DNA of 64,000 nt from Pseudomonadota bacterium (GCA_023423695.1 JAFAFA010000027.1:62001-126000); one strand, 5' to 3'. Shown: positions 24,506 to 35,388, counted from the first letter of the stretch. The notes: generated by a model from the letters alone, not told the origin. A program made the numbers and translations.

Positions 24506-25909
24506 TCAGCTGCCCGCCTTCAACGCGTCCAAACGTCCCTTCAACAGGGTGTATTCCGGATCGCTCGGCTTGAACTGGGCGATCAGCTTGCCCCAATGGG
24601 CGGCGGCCTCGTCCTTGCGGCCCGACATCATGGCGTCGAGGCCGAGCAGCCACAGCGCGTCCTTGTTCTCCGGCTCCGCCTTCAGCGCCAGACGCAGGGC
24701 GGAGGTCGCCTCCTCCGGCAGGGGCTTGGGCGTCTCGTTGCGCGGCTGGGTCTGCAGCACGGCGTTGGCGTAGACGACCTGCACGTCGGCGCGGTCGGGT
24801 GCCCGTTCGCGCGCCTTGCGGGCGGCCTCCAGCGCCTTCGCCGGTTCGCCCAGCACGCCGTAGGAGCGGGCGAGCTTCAGCCAGCCTTCGACGTCCGACG
24901 GATCGGCGTCCAGCCGGGCGGCAAGGCCGGCAACCATGCCACGGATCATCTCGTCCTGGCTCTGGCCCTCGGCCGCCTGCCCGGTCGGGCCGGTCTGGCC
25001 CTGGGCGACGGGGCCGGCGGGCTTCTGCTCCGCCGGCAGCGGCTGCGGCGTCACCTTGGCCGGGTCCATGTCCAGCGCGATCGCGGCCTCGCGGATCTGG
25101 TCGCGCAGTACCGGGACCCACGGCGCGTCGGCGGGCGATTCCGCCATCAGCGCGCCCCAGCGGTTCAGCGCATCCTGGCGGTCGCCGGCCTGATAGCGGG
25201 CGAGTGCCGCGAAGAAGCGGGCGCGCGGGTCCTTCGGCTCCTTCTCGAGCACGGCGTCGAAGGCCTTCACCGCCTCTTCCGGAACCATGCCGTCGTTGGC
25301 CGACACCAGTGTCTCGCCGAACAGGCCCTGCAGCTCGACATCGTCCTTGTTCAGGGCGACGGCATGGCGAAGGGCATCCGCCGCGTCGGCGTTGCGGCCC
25401 ATCTTGGCATAGGCCTGACCCAGGATCAGCCAGCCCTGCAGGTCGTTCGGATTCTCCGCCAGCTGCGCCTTCAGCTTGTCCATCGCCGCAAGCACGGTCT
25501 TGGGCGGACCGCCGCGTTCCTGTTCCAGGTTGCGCGACGCCAGCGGTTGTGCCGGCAGATCCGGGCGGCCATACAGGACATAGACGCTGAGCGCGCCGAG
25601 CGGCAGCATCAGCGCCAGCAGCACCGCCAGCACGCGCGCGCTGCGCGGCGGCGCCGGGGTCGCAGCGGAACCGCTTTTCTCCGCGGTCGCCAGCATGCGC
25701 CGTGCGATCTCCGCCTTGGCGGCCTCGGCCTGGGCGTCGTTGATCAGGCCGCGTGCGCGGTCGCGCTCCAGCTCGTCCAGCTGGTCGCGGTAGACCTCGC
25801 GGTCGAAGGCGTCGCGGTCGGGAGCGGCGGCACCGGACCGCAGCAGCGGCGGCACGATGAACAGCAGCACGGCCGCGGTCAGGACGGCGGCGAGAATCCA
25901 GAACAGCAT
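24506..25909 (-). CDS. ccmI: cytochrome c biogenesis protein CcmI (CycH)
   Basis: Apocytochrome c chaperone of the System I haem ligation complex with CcmF and CcmH. The 467-residue protein begins with a membrane helix (2-24), the cytoplasmic family segment VYRDQLDELERDRARGLI, a second helix (~90-113) and a long periplasmic region with TPR repeats, e.g. GWLILGQAYAKMGRNADAAD and GWLKLARSYGVLGEPAKALE. Its start overlaps the ccmH stop by one base (TGATG). Last gene of the ccmCDEFGHI operon. Confidence 0.95.
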   Translation of the reverse strand: MLFWILAAVLTAAVLLFIVPPLLRSGAAAPDRDAFDREVYRDQLDELERDRARGLINDAQAEAAKAEIARRMLATAEKSGSAATPAPPRSARVLAVLLALMLPLGALSVYVLYGRPDLPAQPLASRNLEQERGGPPKTVLAAMDKLKAQLAENPNDLQGWLILGQAYAKMGRNADAADALRHAVALNKDDVELQGLFGETLVSANDGMVPEEAVKAFDAVLEKEPKDPRARFFAALARYQAGDRQDALNRWGALMAESPADAPWVPVLRDQIREAAIALDMDPAKVTPQPLPAEQKPAGPVAQGQTGPTGQAAEGQSQDEMIRGMVAGLAARLDADPSDVEGWLKLARSYGVLGEPAKALEAARKARERAPDRADVQVVYANAVLQTQPRNETPKPLPEEATSALRLALKAEPENKDALWLLGLDAMMSGRKDEAAAHWGKLIAQFKPSDPEYTLLKGRLDALKAGS

Positions 25910-26391
25910 CAGTCGTCTTTCCGCAGCAGGGCATCCAGCCGCCGCCGCTCATCCGCGCTCAGGGGAGCGGTGTCGGCGCCGGCGGCGGCACCCCGCCGCC
26001 CGCGCAGAAACAGGAAGGTGCCGATCGCCCCCAGCAGCAGCACGGCGAAGGGGCCGATCCACAGCACCAGCGTGGTCGCCTTGAAGGGCGGGCGCAGCAG
26101 CACATAGTCGCCGTAGCGGTCGGTGACGTACTCCATCACCTTGGCATCGCTGTCGCCGGCCTGCAGCCGGTCGCGCACCAGAACGCGCAGGTCGCGGGCA
26201 AGCGGCGCGTTGCTGTCGTCGATTGACTGGTTCTGGCAGACCAGACAGCGCAGCTCCTGGCTGATGGCACGCGCGCGGGATTCCAGCGCCGGGTCCGGCA
26301 GAACCTCTTCGGGCTGGACGGCCAGGGCGGGGGTCAGCGCCGGCAGGGTGAGCGACAGCGCCAGCAGGGCGGCGGGAAGGATGCGCGTCAT
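25909..26391 (-). CDS. ccmH: cytochrome c-type biogenesis protein CcmH (thiol reductase)
   Basis: Membrane-anchored periplasmic thioredoxin-like subunit that keeps the apocytochrome CXXCH cysteines reduced. The 160-residue protein has a signal peptide ending near ALA (residue 24), the motif LRCLVCQNQSI (Cys49, Cys52), YGDYVLLRPP, and one membrane helix (about 108-130). The ATG at 26391 overlaps the ccmG stop; an upstream extension of the frame is not homologous. The short cytoplasmic tail ends in LDALLRKDD. Confidence 0.96.
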   Translation of the reverse strand: MTRILPAALLALSLTLPALTPALAVQPEEVLPDPALESRARAISQELRCLVCQNQSIDDSNAPLARDLRVLVRDRLQAGDSDAKVMEYVTDRYGDYVLLRPPFKATTLVLWIGPFAVLLLGAIGTFLFLRGRRGAAAGADTAPLSADERRRLDALLRKDD

Positions 26392-26930
26392 CAGCCCTGC
26401 CTCAGATGCTTGACCATGGGGAGAAGCTGTTCCTCCACCACCTGCGGGGTCAGCGGGCCGACATGCTTGAAGCGGATCCGGCCCTGGCGGTCGATCAGGT
26501 AGCTTTCCGGCACACCGTAGACGCCCCAGTCGATCGACACCCGGCCGTCCTGGTCGGCGCCGATGGCGGCATAGGGATTGCCGTTGCGCGCCAGCCAGGT
26601 CAGCGCGTCCTCCGGCTTGTCCTTGTAGTTGATGCCGAAGACCGTCACCCCCTGTTCCCGTGACAGGCGGGTGATGACGGGATGCTCCGCCTTGCAGGGA
26701 ATGCACCAGGAGGCGAAGACGTTCACCAGCGTCACGTCGCCCGTCAGCTTGGCCGAGGACAGGCCGCCGGTGGCGGGCTGGCCCGGGATCGCCGGCAGCT
26801 CGAAGGTCGGCGCCGGCTTGTCGATCAGGGCCGACGGGATGTCGCGCGGATCGCGCTGGAACCCCAGGTAGAAGGCGATGCCCACCCCGATGAACAGCAG
26901 GAAGGGCAGCAGGTACAGAAGGCGGCGCAT
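26391..26930 (-). CDS. ccmG: thiol:disulfide interchange protein DsbE/CcmG
   Basis: Membrane-tethered periplasmic thioredoxin that reduces apocytochrome c or CcmH. The 179-residue protein has an N-terminal helix (3-23) and the active site WCIPCK (Cys76, Cys79) in VFASWCIPCKAEHPV, followed by GVPESYLIDRQGRI, the cis-proline loop. It starts 13 bp after ccmF ends and its stop overlaps the ccmH start. Length and order are standard. Confidence 0.96.
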   Translation of the reverse strand: MRRLLYLLPFLLFIGVGIAFYLGFQRDPRDIPSALIDKPAPTFELPAIPGQPATGGLSSAKLTGDVTLVNVFASWCIPCKAEHPVITRLSREQGVTVFGINYKDKPEDALTWLARNGNPYAAIGADQDGRVSIDWGVYGVPESYLIDRQGRIRFKHVGPLTPQVVEEQLLPMVKHLRQG

Positions 26931-26943
26931 GGTGTCTTGGTCC

Positions 26944-28938
26944 TCATTCGGCCGGTAGCGGAGCCGACTTGCCGTCCGTACGGCGGCGTTCCGGCGCGCC
27001 GATGCGGAACCGGCGGTCGGTCAGGCTGACCAGCCCGCCCAGCATCATCCCCACGCCGCCGATCCAGATCCACGGCACCAGCGGGTGGTGGTAGATACGG
27101 ACGATCCAGGCGGTGCCGTTCTGCGTCGGGTCACCCAGCGCCACATACAGGTCGGAGAAGACCGTGGTGTGGATGGACGATTCCGTGGTCGTCATCCGGG
27201 TGGTGCTGTAGCTGCGGCGTTCCGGCGTCAGGGTGGCGATCTGCCGTCCATCCTCGGTGACGGTGAAGACACCGCGTTCCGCCTTGAAGTTCGGGCCGTC
27301 GACCAGCCCGATGCTGTCGAAGCGGAACTCGTAGCCGGCGACAATGGCCCGGTCGCCCGGCTTCATCGCCGTGATCGACTCCGTCTGCCAGGCAGAGGTG
27401 CCGGTCATGCCGAGGATCGACAGACCGACGCAGGCGTGGGCGATGGTCATGCCCCAGGCGCTGCGCGGCAAATGCACGGCGCGGTGCCAGCTGTTCCGGA
27501 ACGAGGTGCGGAACAGGGCGATGCGGTCGGCGAACTCCACGAGAGAGCCGACGAAGGCCCAGGCGGCGAGCGCGATCCCCACCAGCGCCAGCAGCGGCCC
27601 GCCGCCCGCCTTGACATAGGCGGTGATGGCGACGGCGATCACCACGGCGACGCCGGCGATCCACAGCCGGCTCAGCGCCGCCCACAGATCCGCCCGCTTC
27701 CAGGACAGGAAGGGGCCGACCACCATGGCGACGATCATCGGGATGGCGACCGGGATGAAGGTGGCGTTGAAGAAGGGGGCGCCGACCGACACCTTGCCCA
27801 GGTTCAGGATGTCGAGGAACAGCGGATAGAGCGTGCCGATGAACACCGTCGCCGTCGCGGTCGACAGCAGCAGGTTGTTCAGCACCAGCGCGCCTTCACG
27901 GCTGATCGGCGCGAACAGGCCGCCGGCCTTCAGCGACGGCGCGCGCAGGCTGTAGAGCAGCAGCGAACCGCCGGTGGCGATCGCCAGCAGCACCAGGATG
28001 AAGACGCCGCGCTTGGGATCGACCGCGAAGGCATGGACCGAGGTCAGGATGCCGGAGCGCACCAGGAAGGTGCCCATCAGCGACAGCGAGAAGGTGACGA
28101 TGGACAGCAGGATGGTCCAGCTCTTCAGCGCGTCGCGCTTCTCCACCACGATGGCGGAGTGCAGCAGCGCGGTGCCGGCCAGCCAGGGCATGAAGGACGC
28201 GTTCTCCACCGGGTCCCAGTACCACCAGCCGCCCCAGCCCAGCTCGTAATAGGCCCACCAGGAGCCCATGGCGATGCCCATGGTCAGGGTCGACCACGCC
28301 GCCAGGGTCCAGGGCCGCACCCAGCGCGCCCAGGCGGGATCGACCCGCCCTTCGATCAGGGCGGCCACGGCGAAGGAGAAGGCCATGGAGAAGCCGACAT
28401 AGCCGGCATAGAGGAAGGGCGGGTGGAAGGCGAGGCCGGGATCCTGCAGCAGCGGGTTCAGGTCGTTGCCGTCGATCGGCGCCGGAACCACGCGGATGAA
28501 GGGGTTGGAGGTGATGAGGATGAACAGCAGGAAGCCGATCCCGATCAGCCCCTGGACCGCCAGCACGCGTGCTTTCAAGGTCGGCGGCAGGTTGCGCCCG
28601 AACATGGCCACGGCGGCGCCGAAGACCGTCAGCATGACGATCCACAGCATCATCGAGCCCTCGTGGTTGCCCCAGACGCCGGACACCTTGTAGAGCATCG
28701 GCTTGGCCGAGTGGCTGTTCTGCACCACGTTCAGCACGCTGAAGTCGGACACCACATGCGCCCAGGTCAGGGCGGCATAGGCGACCAGCACCAGCAGCAT
28801 CTGGGCGATGGCCGCGGGCACCGCGACGTTCATCCAGGCGCCGTTGCGGGTGGCGGCGCCGACCAGCGGCGGCACCGACTGCACCAGCGCAACGAACAGC
28901 GCCAGCACCAGCGCGTAATGGCCAAGTTCGGGGATCAC
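26944..28938 (-). CDS. ccmF: haem lyase CcmF
   Basis: Large inner-membrane protein that ligates haem from holo-CcmE to apocytochrome c. The 664-residue protein has about 15 membrane helices and the periplasmic WWD domain GWGGWWYWDPVENASFMPW (residues ~233-252), with conserved histidines around it, such as in FHPPFLYAGYVGFS. It lies 7 bp downstream of ccmE. It is the biggest protein of the cluster and normal in length. Confidence 0.97.
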   Translation of the reverse strand: MIPELGHYALVLALFVALVQSVPPLVGAATRNGAWMNVAVPAAIAQMLLVLVAYAALTWAHVVSDFSVLNVVQNSHSAKPMLYKVSGVWGNHEGSMMLWIVMLTVFGAAVAMFGRNLPPTLKARVLAVQGLIGIGFLLFILITSNPFIRVVPAPIDGNDLNPLLQDPGLAFHPPFLYAGYVGFSMAFSFAVAALIEGRVDPAWARWVRPWTLAAWSTLTMGIAMGSWWAYYELGWGGWWYWDPVENASFMPWLAGTALLHSAIVVEKRDALKSWTILLSIVTFSLSLMGTFLVRSGILTSVHAFAVDPKRGVFILVLLAIATGGSLLLYSLRAPSLKAGGLFAPISREGALVLNNLLLSTATATVFIGTLYPLFLDILNLGKVSVGAPFFNATFIPVAIPMIVAMVVGPFLSWKRADLWAALSRLWIAGVAVVIAVAITAYVKAGGGPLLALVGIALAAWAFVGSLVEFADRIALFRTSFRNSWHRAVHLPRSAWGMTIAHACVGLSILGMTGTSAWQTESITAMKPGDRAIVAGYEFRFDSIGLVDGPNFKAERGVFTVTEDGRQIATLTPERRSYSTTRMTTTESSIHTTVFSDLYVALGDPTQNGTAWIVRIYHHPLVPWIWIGGVGMMLGGLVSLTDRRFRIGAPERRRTDGKSAPLPAE

Positions 28939-28945
28939 GGTCCCG

Positions 28946-29410
28946 CTACTCCTTCTTCGCGGTCTTCGTCTCGGACTCCGCCGGGTTCTTGTAGACCCCG
29001 GCCTGCTTCAGCGCTTCGGACACCTCGGGCGGCATGTAGTTCTCGTCATGCTTGGCCAGCACCTCGCGCGCGACGAAGACGCCGCCGGTCAGCTTGCCCT
29101 CGGCCACCACGCCCTGTCCCTCGCGGAACAGGTCGGGCAGCTGGCCGCGATAGCGGACGTCGATGGTGTGGGCGGTGTCGGTGACGCGGAAGGAGGTGGT
29201 GAGGCCGTCCGGCGTCTTCTGCACGCTGCCTTCCTCGACCAGCCCGCCCAGGCGGAAATTGCGGTCGCCCACCTGCTGCGTCTGCAGCTGGGTCGGGCTG
29301 TAGAAGAAGACGATGTTGTCCTGGAAGGCGGTCAGCGCCAGGGCGGTCGCCGAGCCCAGCCCCAGGAGGGCGAGGCCCAGCATGTAGAGGCGGCGTTTCT
29401 TGCGGGTCAT
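28946..29410 (-). CDS. ccmE: cytochrome c-type biogenesis haem chaperone CcmE
   Basis: Periplasmic haem chaperone that binds haem covalently through a histidine. The 154-residue protein has an N-terminal anchor helix (8-28), an OB-fold with FRLGGLVEEGSV, and the haem-binding motif KHDENYMP with His121 and the tyrosine two positions after the asparagine-bearing stretch. A charged, Lys/Glu-rich tail follows. Its start overlaps the ccmD stop by 4 bp. Confidence 0.97.
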   Translation of the reverse strand: MTRKKRRLYMLGLALLGLGSATALALTAFQDNIVFFYSPTQLQTQQVGDRNFRLGGLVEEGSVQKTPDGLTTSFRVTDTAHTIDVRYRGQLPDLFREGQGVVAEGKLTGGVFVAREVLAKHDENYMPPEVSEALKQAGVYKNPAESETKTAKKE

Positions 29411-29640
29411 CCTTCGCTCGCTTCCGCCGGCGTTCCGGCGTTCTGATCGGCCGTTTTACGGCCGGCGTTGCGGGTGCGGCGGCGGGCCGGGCGGGCGCTT
29501 TCCAGTGCCTTCAGCGTCGCTTCGGCGTTGCGCAGCCCCCTCCAGGTGGCGACCAGCAGGCCCAGCAGGACAAGGGTGGCGATGCCGTAGGCCGGCCAGA
29601 CGTAGGCGGCGTAACCGCCCATGTGGAAGAATTCGTTCAT
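29407..29640 (-). CDS. ccmD: haem exporter protein CcmD
   Basis: Small single-pass membrane protein that releases holo-CcmE from the CcmABC transporter. The 77-residue protein shows the family pattern MGGYAAYVWPAYGIATLVLLGLL with one membrane helix, followed by a basic region and a disordered tail. Its stop overlaps the ccmE start; it lies 18 bp after ccmC. CcmD is weakly conserved, so the call rests on size, topology and position. Confidence 0.92.
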   Translation of the reverse strand: MNEFFHMGGYAAYVWPAYGIATLVLLGLLVATWRGLRNAEATLKALESARPARRRTRNAGRKTADQNAGTPAEASEG

Positions 29641-29658
29641 CGTCTTTTCCCCGCGTCC

Positions 29659-30405
29659 TCAGCCCTGCATCCCGTCCGTCACCGCGCCGTCGCCGGCAAC
29701 CGAAAGCCTCAGCGTCTGGATCTTGCGCTGGGCGATCTCCGTGCGCACGCGCAGCAGGACCACGGTCAGGAAATACGCGGTGAAGGCACCGGCCATCACC
29801 AGAAGCGGCGTCAGCATGGTGGGGTCGATGCTGGGGCCGCCCATGCGCACGACGCTGGCGGGCTGGTGCAGCGTGTTCCACCAGTCGACCGAGAACTTGA
29901 TGATCGGCACGTTGACGATGCCGACCAGCAGCAGGACGTTGCCGGCCTTCGTGCCGCGCTGCGGATCGTCGAAGGCGTTCACCAGGGCCATGTAGCCGAG
30001 ATACAGGAAGAACAGGATCAGCACGCTGGTCAGCCGGGCGTCCCACACCCACCACGTGCCCCACATCGGCGCTCCCCACAGCGAGCCGGTCACCAGACAG
30101 ACGAAGGTGAAGCCGGCGCCGATGGGGGCGGCGGCCTTGGCGAACAGGTCGGCCAGCGGGTGCTTCCACACCAGGCCGCACGCCGCGGCGACGGCCATGT
30201 TGGTGTAGACGAACAGGCTCATCCAGGCGGCGGGCACATGGATGTACATGATCCGCACCGTCTCGCCCTGCTGATAGTCGGGCGGCGAACCGAACAGGCT
30301 GAGCCACAGCCCGAGGATCGTCAGGATCACGGTCGCCCCGGCGCACCACGGCAGAAGCACGGCCGACAGGCGCAGGAAGCGGGCGGGATTGGCGAAGCGA
30401 TGCAT
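29659..30405 (-). CDS. ccmC: haem exporter/attachment protein CcmC
   Basis: Inner-membrane protein that attaches haem to CcmE. The 248-residue protein has six membrane helices and the WWD-type motif WGTWWVWDARLTS (115-127), with the axial His in YIHVPAAWMS (His56) upstream. The ATG at 30405 gives MHRFANPARF, the usual length; the frame is open upstream but not homologous. First gene of the operon; the ABC subunits CcmA and CcmB, which normally precede ccmC, are not next to it and must be elsewhere. Confidence 0.97.
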   Translation of the reverse strand: MHRFANPARFLRLSAVLLPWCAGATVILTILGLWLSLFGSPPDYQQGETVRIMYIHVPAAWMSLFVYTNMAVAAACGLVWKHPLADLFAKAAAPIGAGFTFVCLVTGSLWGAPMWGTWWVWDARLTSVLILFFLYLGYMALVNAFDDPQRGTKAGNVLLLVGIVNVPIIKFSVDWWNTLHQPASVVRMGGPSIDPTMLTPLLVMAGAFTAYFLTVVLLRVRTEIAQRKIQTLRLSVAGDGAVTDGMQG

Positions 30406-30589
30406 AGAACGATGGCCTCGGTACAGGTGACCTTGGTCAGGCTTGCGGACGATATAAGCGCATGTATGGCGGACTGCGAGGGGTTTCGCCTTGATCTCGG
30501 TCAGGAAGAACCGCCATTCGTTCGTACTCTGACACCAAGGTATGAGTGGTCCCAAGCCTCTGGCGGCATTCGGTTCATTGCCTATAGAT

Positions 30590-30634
30590 GACGTCGGGGG
30601 AGGGGCTTTTCATCCCGTCCCCCCGACGGATCTT
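30590..30634. terminator. hairpin between the EVE gene and ccmC
   Basis: CGTCGGGGGAGGGG and the facing CCCGTCCCCCCGACG form a strong stem with an AT-rich loop; the plus-strand copy is followed by ATCTTTTTC. It sits at the 3' side of the EVE gene and upstream of the ccmC promoter region, in a 235-bp gap with no other recognisable gene. Confidence 0.6.
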
Positions 30635-30640
30635 TTTCGG

Positions 30641-31108
30641 TCAGGCGGCCAGCCCCTCCCGCATGTCCTCGCTCATGGCCGCCCGCATCGCCCCGGCGAT
30701 CAGGTCGAAATCGCCAGGGCTGACCGGCAGCAGTCCGAAGCGGAAGGGATAGCCCCAGTTCCGCACTCCGGCGGTCAGCTCCAGCCGGTCCAGCAGCGGC
30801 TGGATCGGTGCCTCCTCCGCCGGCCACCAGGAGACGTCGCGCCGGAAGGGGACGAAACCGCCGCCCATGTCGAAGGCGTAGGGTTCGCCCGGCAGCACCG
30901 TGCCGATGGCGGTGAAGGCCTTCAACCCGTCCGCCGCGCCGAACCGGTCGGTGGGGGAGTAGTAGGCGACCCGGTCGCCCGGCCGGATCCGCCGCAGTGG
31001 TGCGGCCTTCCCGTGGCAGACCTGCATGAAGCCGCCAGCCCGGCCGCGCCGCACATGCTCGGCACTGGCCACCGCGATCCAGCTGCCCGTCCGCGTGCCG
31101 CCGCTCAC
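30641..31108 (-). CDS. EVE domain-containing protein
   Basis: A 155-residue protein of the EVE/PUA-like fold, which in other proteins recognises modified bases in DNA or RNA or acts as a small-molecule binder. Visible are the start TGSWIAVASAEHVRRG, GDRVAYYSPTDRFG and the C-terminal NWGYPFRFGLLPVSPGDF, as in the DUF55/EVE family. I chose GTG at 31108 because it overlaps the preceding glyoxalase stop in a GTGA junction, so the two genes are translationally coupled. Confidence 0.85.
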   Translation of the reverse strand: MSGGTRTGSWIAVASAEHVRRGRAGGFMQVCHGKAAPLRRIRPGDRVAYYSPTDRFGAADGLKAFTAIGTVLPGEPYAFDMGGGFVPFRRDVSWWPAEEAPIQPLLDRLELTAGVRNWGYPFRFGLLPVSPGDFDLIAGAMRAAMSEDMREGLAA

Positions 31109-31539
31109 GACCGCACCTGTTCGGACTGGGCTTCCTCCTGATGGGGGGCGAACACGCGCAGCCGGTGCCCATCGGGGTCGCGTGCAACGAAGGTATGACC
31201 GAAATCCATCGCGGTCGGCGGCTGCAGGATGGTCAGGCCGCGGGCGCTCCAGTCGGCGTGGAGGTCGCGCACCGCGGCCTCGTCGGCGACGGTGAAGGCG
31301 ATCTCGCTGCCGCCCGGCATGGTCGCCGCCGGTTCCACGGTGTGGCGCGACCACAGTCCCAGCATCAGCCCCTCGCTCGCCTTGAACATGGCGAAGGTGG
31401 GCGAGGCCTCCACCGGCGGCCGGCCCAGCAGGTCGGCGTAGAAAGCGGCGCTGGCGGCCGGGCTGTCGACGTGGAGCAGGACGAAATCGAGGGCGAGCTT
31501 GGCGGTAGCGGTCTTGGTGGCGGTCTGGGTCGCGGTCAT
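31105..31539 (-). CDS. VOC (glyoxalase/bleomycin resistance) family protein
   Basis: A 144-residue single-domain vicinal-oxygen-chelate protein. The betaalphabetabetabeta repeats show LDFVLLHVDSPAASAAFYADLLG and DFGHTFVARDPDGHRLRVF, the second metal-ligand strand. Substrate unknown; such proteins include dioxygenases, lyases and resistance proteins. It is preceded by an inverted repeat (31619-31641), which may be its operator, and by the YafY-type regulator on the same strand; it overlaps the EVE gene by 4 bp. Confidence 0.88.
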   Translation of the reverse strand: MTATQTATKTATAKLALDFVLLHVDSPAASAAFYADLLGRPPVEASPTFAMFKASEGLMLGLWSRHTVEPAATMPGGSEIAFTVADEAAVRDLHADWSARGLTILQPPTAMDFGHTFVARDPDGHRLRVFAPHQEEAQSEQVRS

Positions 31540-31618
31540 GGCTGGCTCCGGTCTTGAAGGATTGGGGTGGGGCGGTTCCGTTCGCCGCCCTCACCGGCAC
31601 AGCCAAGACTAGGCCCAC

Positions 31619-31641
31619 ATGCTGACAGTTTCCGTCAGCAT
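31619..31641. promoter_or_regulatory. inverted-repeat operator candidate upstream of the VOC gene
   Basis: ATGCTGAC and GTCAGCAT form a perfect 8-bp inverted repeat separated by 7 bp; a further half-site TGCTGTCAGC adjoins at 31641-31650. It lies 80-110 bp upstream of the VOC start. The YafY/DeoR-type regulator encoded directly upstream is the obvious candidate binder (inference). Confidence 0.6.
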
Positions 31642-31664
31642 GCTGTCAGCCCTCACGTCAATCG

Positions 31665-32351
31665 CTACTGCGGGATACCCTCCGCCGCGCGCCACTCCTT
31701 CAGCATCGCCTGCCGGCGACGGGGATAGCGAGTGTCGCTGGCGGTCAGCGCAAGGATGCGGTCGGTGCGGAAATGGCGGAAGGACTGGCGCAGTTCGCAC
31801 CACGCCACCATCACCCGCACCCGGTCGAAGAATCCCAGCGCGAAAGGCCAGACGACACGCCGGCTTTCCGACCCGTCGCGGTCGCGATAGGCGATCTCCA
31901 GCTTGCGCTCCGTCCTGATGGCGCTGCGGATGGTCGCCAACTCGGCATCCCCTGCGGCGATCGGTTCACCCGGACCCACCAGCAGGGTGGAGCCGTCCAG
32001 GCCCTCCCGCTTGTCCGGCGGCAGCACCGCGGCGATCTTGGCGAGCGCGTTGCGCGCCGCCCCGCCAAGCCGGCTGTCGCCGCGGTCCACCACCCAGCGC
32101 GACCCCAGCACCAGCGCCTCCAGTTCCTCCTCGGTGAACATCAGCGGCGGCAGCAGGAAGCCGGCGCGCAGCAGATAGCCCACCCCCGGCTCCCCCTCGA
32201 TCATCGCGCCCTGCGCCTGCAGCGTGGCGACGTCGCGATAGAGCGTGCGCAGGCTGACCCCCAGTTCGTCGGCAAGCGACTTGCCGCTGACCGGCTGCCG
32301 GTGCCGCCGCAGAACCTGCATCAGATCGAGGAGACGTTCGGCGCGCGACAT
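31665..32351 (-). CDS. YafY-type HTH regulator with WYL domain
   Basis: A 228-residue transcription factor: an N-terminal DeoR-like winged helix (residues 1-62, RRHRQPVSGKSLADELGVSL then RTLYRDVATLQAQG) and a C-terminal WYL domain (~145-225) with LEIAYRDRDGSESRRVVWPF and a ligand-binding arginine-rich patch. Relatives respond to small ligands or nucleic-acid fragments. It is divergent from the SDR gene (115 bp) and precedes the VOC/EVE pair, so it likely controls one or both sides. Confidence 0.9.
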   Translation of the reverse strand: MSRAERLLDLMQVLRRHRQPVSGKSLADELGVSLRTLYRDVATLQAQGAMIEGEPGVGYLLRAGFLLPPLMFTEEELEALVLGSRWVVDRGDSRLGGAARNALAKIAAVLPPDKREGLDGSTLLVGPGEPIAAGDAELATIRSAIRTERKLEIAYRDRDGSESRRVVWPFALGFFDRVRVMVAWCELRQSFRHFRTDRILALTASDTRYPRRRQAMLKEWRAAEGIPQ

Positions 32352-32466
32352 GAAACCGGAGGGTGAGGGACAGGGGCAGCGATGGAATGCACCGCTTGTT
32401 CGGGGTGTTCACCCGGTTCGGGCAAGCATACTGTCGCAGTGGTTGAGGCTCAATCCAGAGGGAGTC

Positions 32467-33201
32467 ATGAAAACCATCCTTATCACCGGCGGCGGGCGCG
32501 GGATCGGAAAGGCCACCGCTGTGCTGGCCGGCAGCCGCGGCTGGTCGGTGGGCATCAATTACATCGGCAACGAAGCCGCCGCCGATGAAACGGCCGATGC
32601 GGTGCGGGCGGCGGGCGGCCGGGCCGTGACGCTGCGCGGCGACGTGGCGGTCGAGGCGGATGTCGTCGCCATGTTCGAGGCGGCGGAACAGCAGCTTGGG
32701 CCGCTCGACGGCGTGGTGGTGAATGCCGGCATCGTCGCGCCATCCTGCCCCTTGGCCGAAATGAGCGCCGAGCGGATGCGCCGCGTGTTCGAGGTGAACG
32801 TCTTCGGCGCCTATCTCTGCGCGCGGGAGAGTGCGCGCCGTCTGGCGCCGCGGGGGGCGGGCTCCATCGTCCTGATGTCCTCGGCGGCGGCCCGGCTCGG
32901 CTCGCCCTTCGAGTATGTGGACTATGCCGGATCGAAGGCGGCGCTGGACACGCTGACGATCGGGCTGTCGAAGGAGTTGGGGCCGCAGGGTGTCCGCGTC
33001 AATGCGATCCGCCCCGGCCTGATCGACACGGAGATCCATGCCAGCGGCGGACAGCCCGGCCGCGCCCAGCGCCTGGGCGTCAACGCTCCGCTCGGCCGTG
33101 CCGGGCGGGCGGAGGAGGTGGCCGAGGCCGCCGTCTGGCTGCTGAGCGATGCCGCGTCCTACACGACCGGCGCGATCCTCGACGTGTCCGGCGGGCGCTG
33201 A
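32467..33201 (+). CDS. SDR family NAD(P)-dependent oxidoreductase
   Basis: A 244-residue short-chain dehydrogenase. Cofactor loop TGGGRGIGKA at the N-terminus, NAG motif (VVNAGIV), catalytic Ser in LMSSAAAR and YxxxK as YAGSK, followed by RVNAIRPGLIDTEIH. It resembles glucose-1-dehydrogenase/FabG-like reductases, but the substrate cannot be assigned. An AGAGGGAG ribosome-binding site precedes the ATG. It is divergent from the YafY-type regulator and ends 16 bp before a strong terminator. Confidence 0.92.
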   Translation: MKTILITGGGRGIGKATAVLAGSRGWSVGINYIGNEAAADETADAVRAAGGRAVTLRGDVAVEADVVAMFEAAEQQLGPLDGVVVNAGIVAPSCPLAEMSAERMRRVFEVNVFGAYLCARESARRLAPRGAGSIVLMSSAAARLGSPFEYVDYAGSKAALDTLTIGLSKELGPQGVRVNAIRPGLIDTEIHASGGQPGRAQRLGVNAPLGRAGRAEEVAEAAVWLLSDAASYTTGAILDVSGGR

Positions 33202-33217
33202 CGGCGCCGCAGAAAGA

Positions 33218-33251
33218 AAAAAGCCCCGGCTCCTGCGAGCCGGGGCTTTTT
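33218..33251. terminator. bidirectional intrinsic terminator between SDR and pnp
   Basis: A perfect 14-nt stem (33218-33231 with 33238-33251) with a 6-nt loop, flanked by A-run and T-run, so it can end the SDR transcript on the plus strand and pnp on the minus strand. Confidence 0.92.
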
Positions 33252-33276
33252 CATTACCCGAACCGGGAGAGACGGA

Positions 33277-35388
<2,112 letters not shown>

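Noticed and set aside
27085..29184. Very long open frame (about 700 codons) opposite ccmF, and similar ones opposite ccmI, lnt, infB and pnp
   Set aside because: High GC content leaves few stop codons in antisense frames. The products are low-complexity, rich in Gly, Arg, His and Gln, and lie exactly opposite well-conserved genes.
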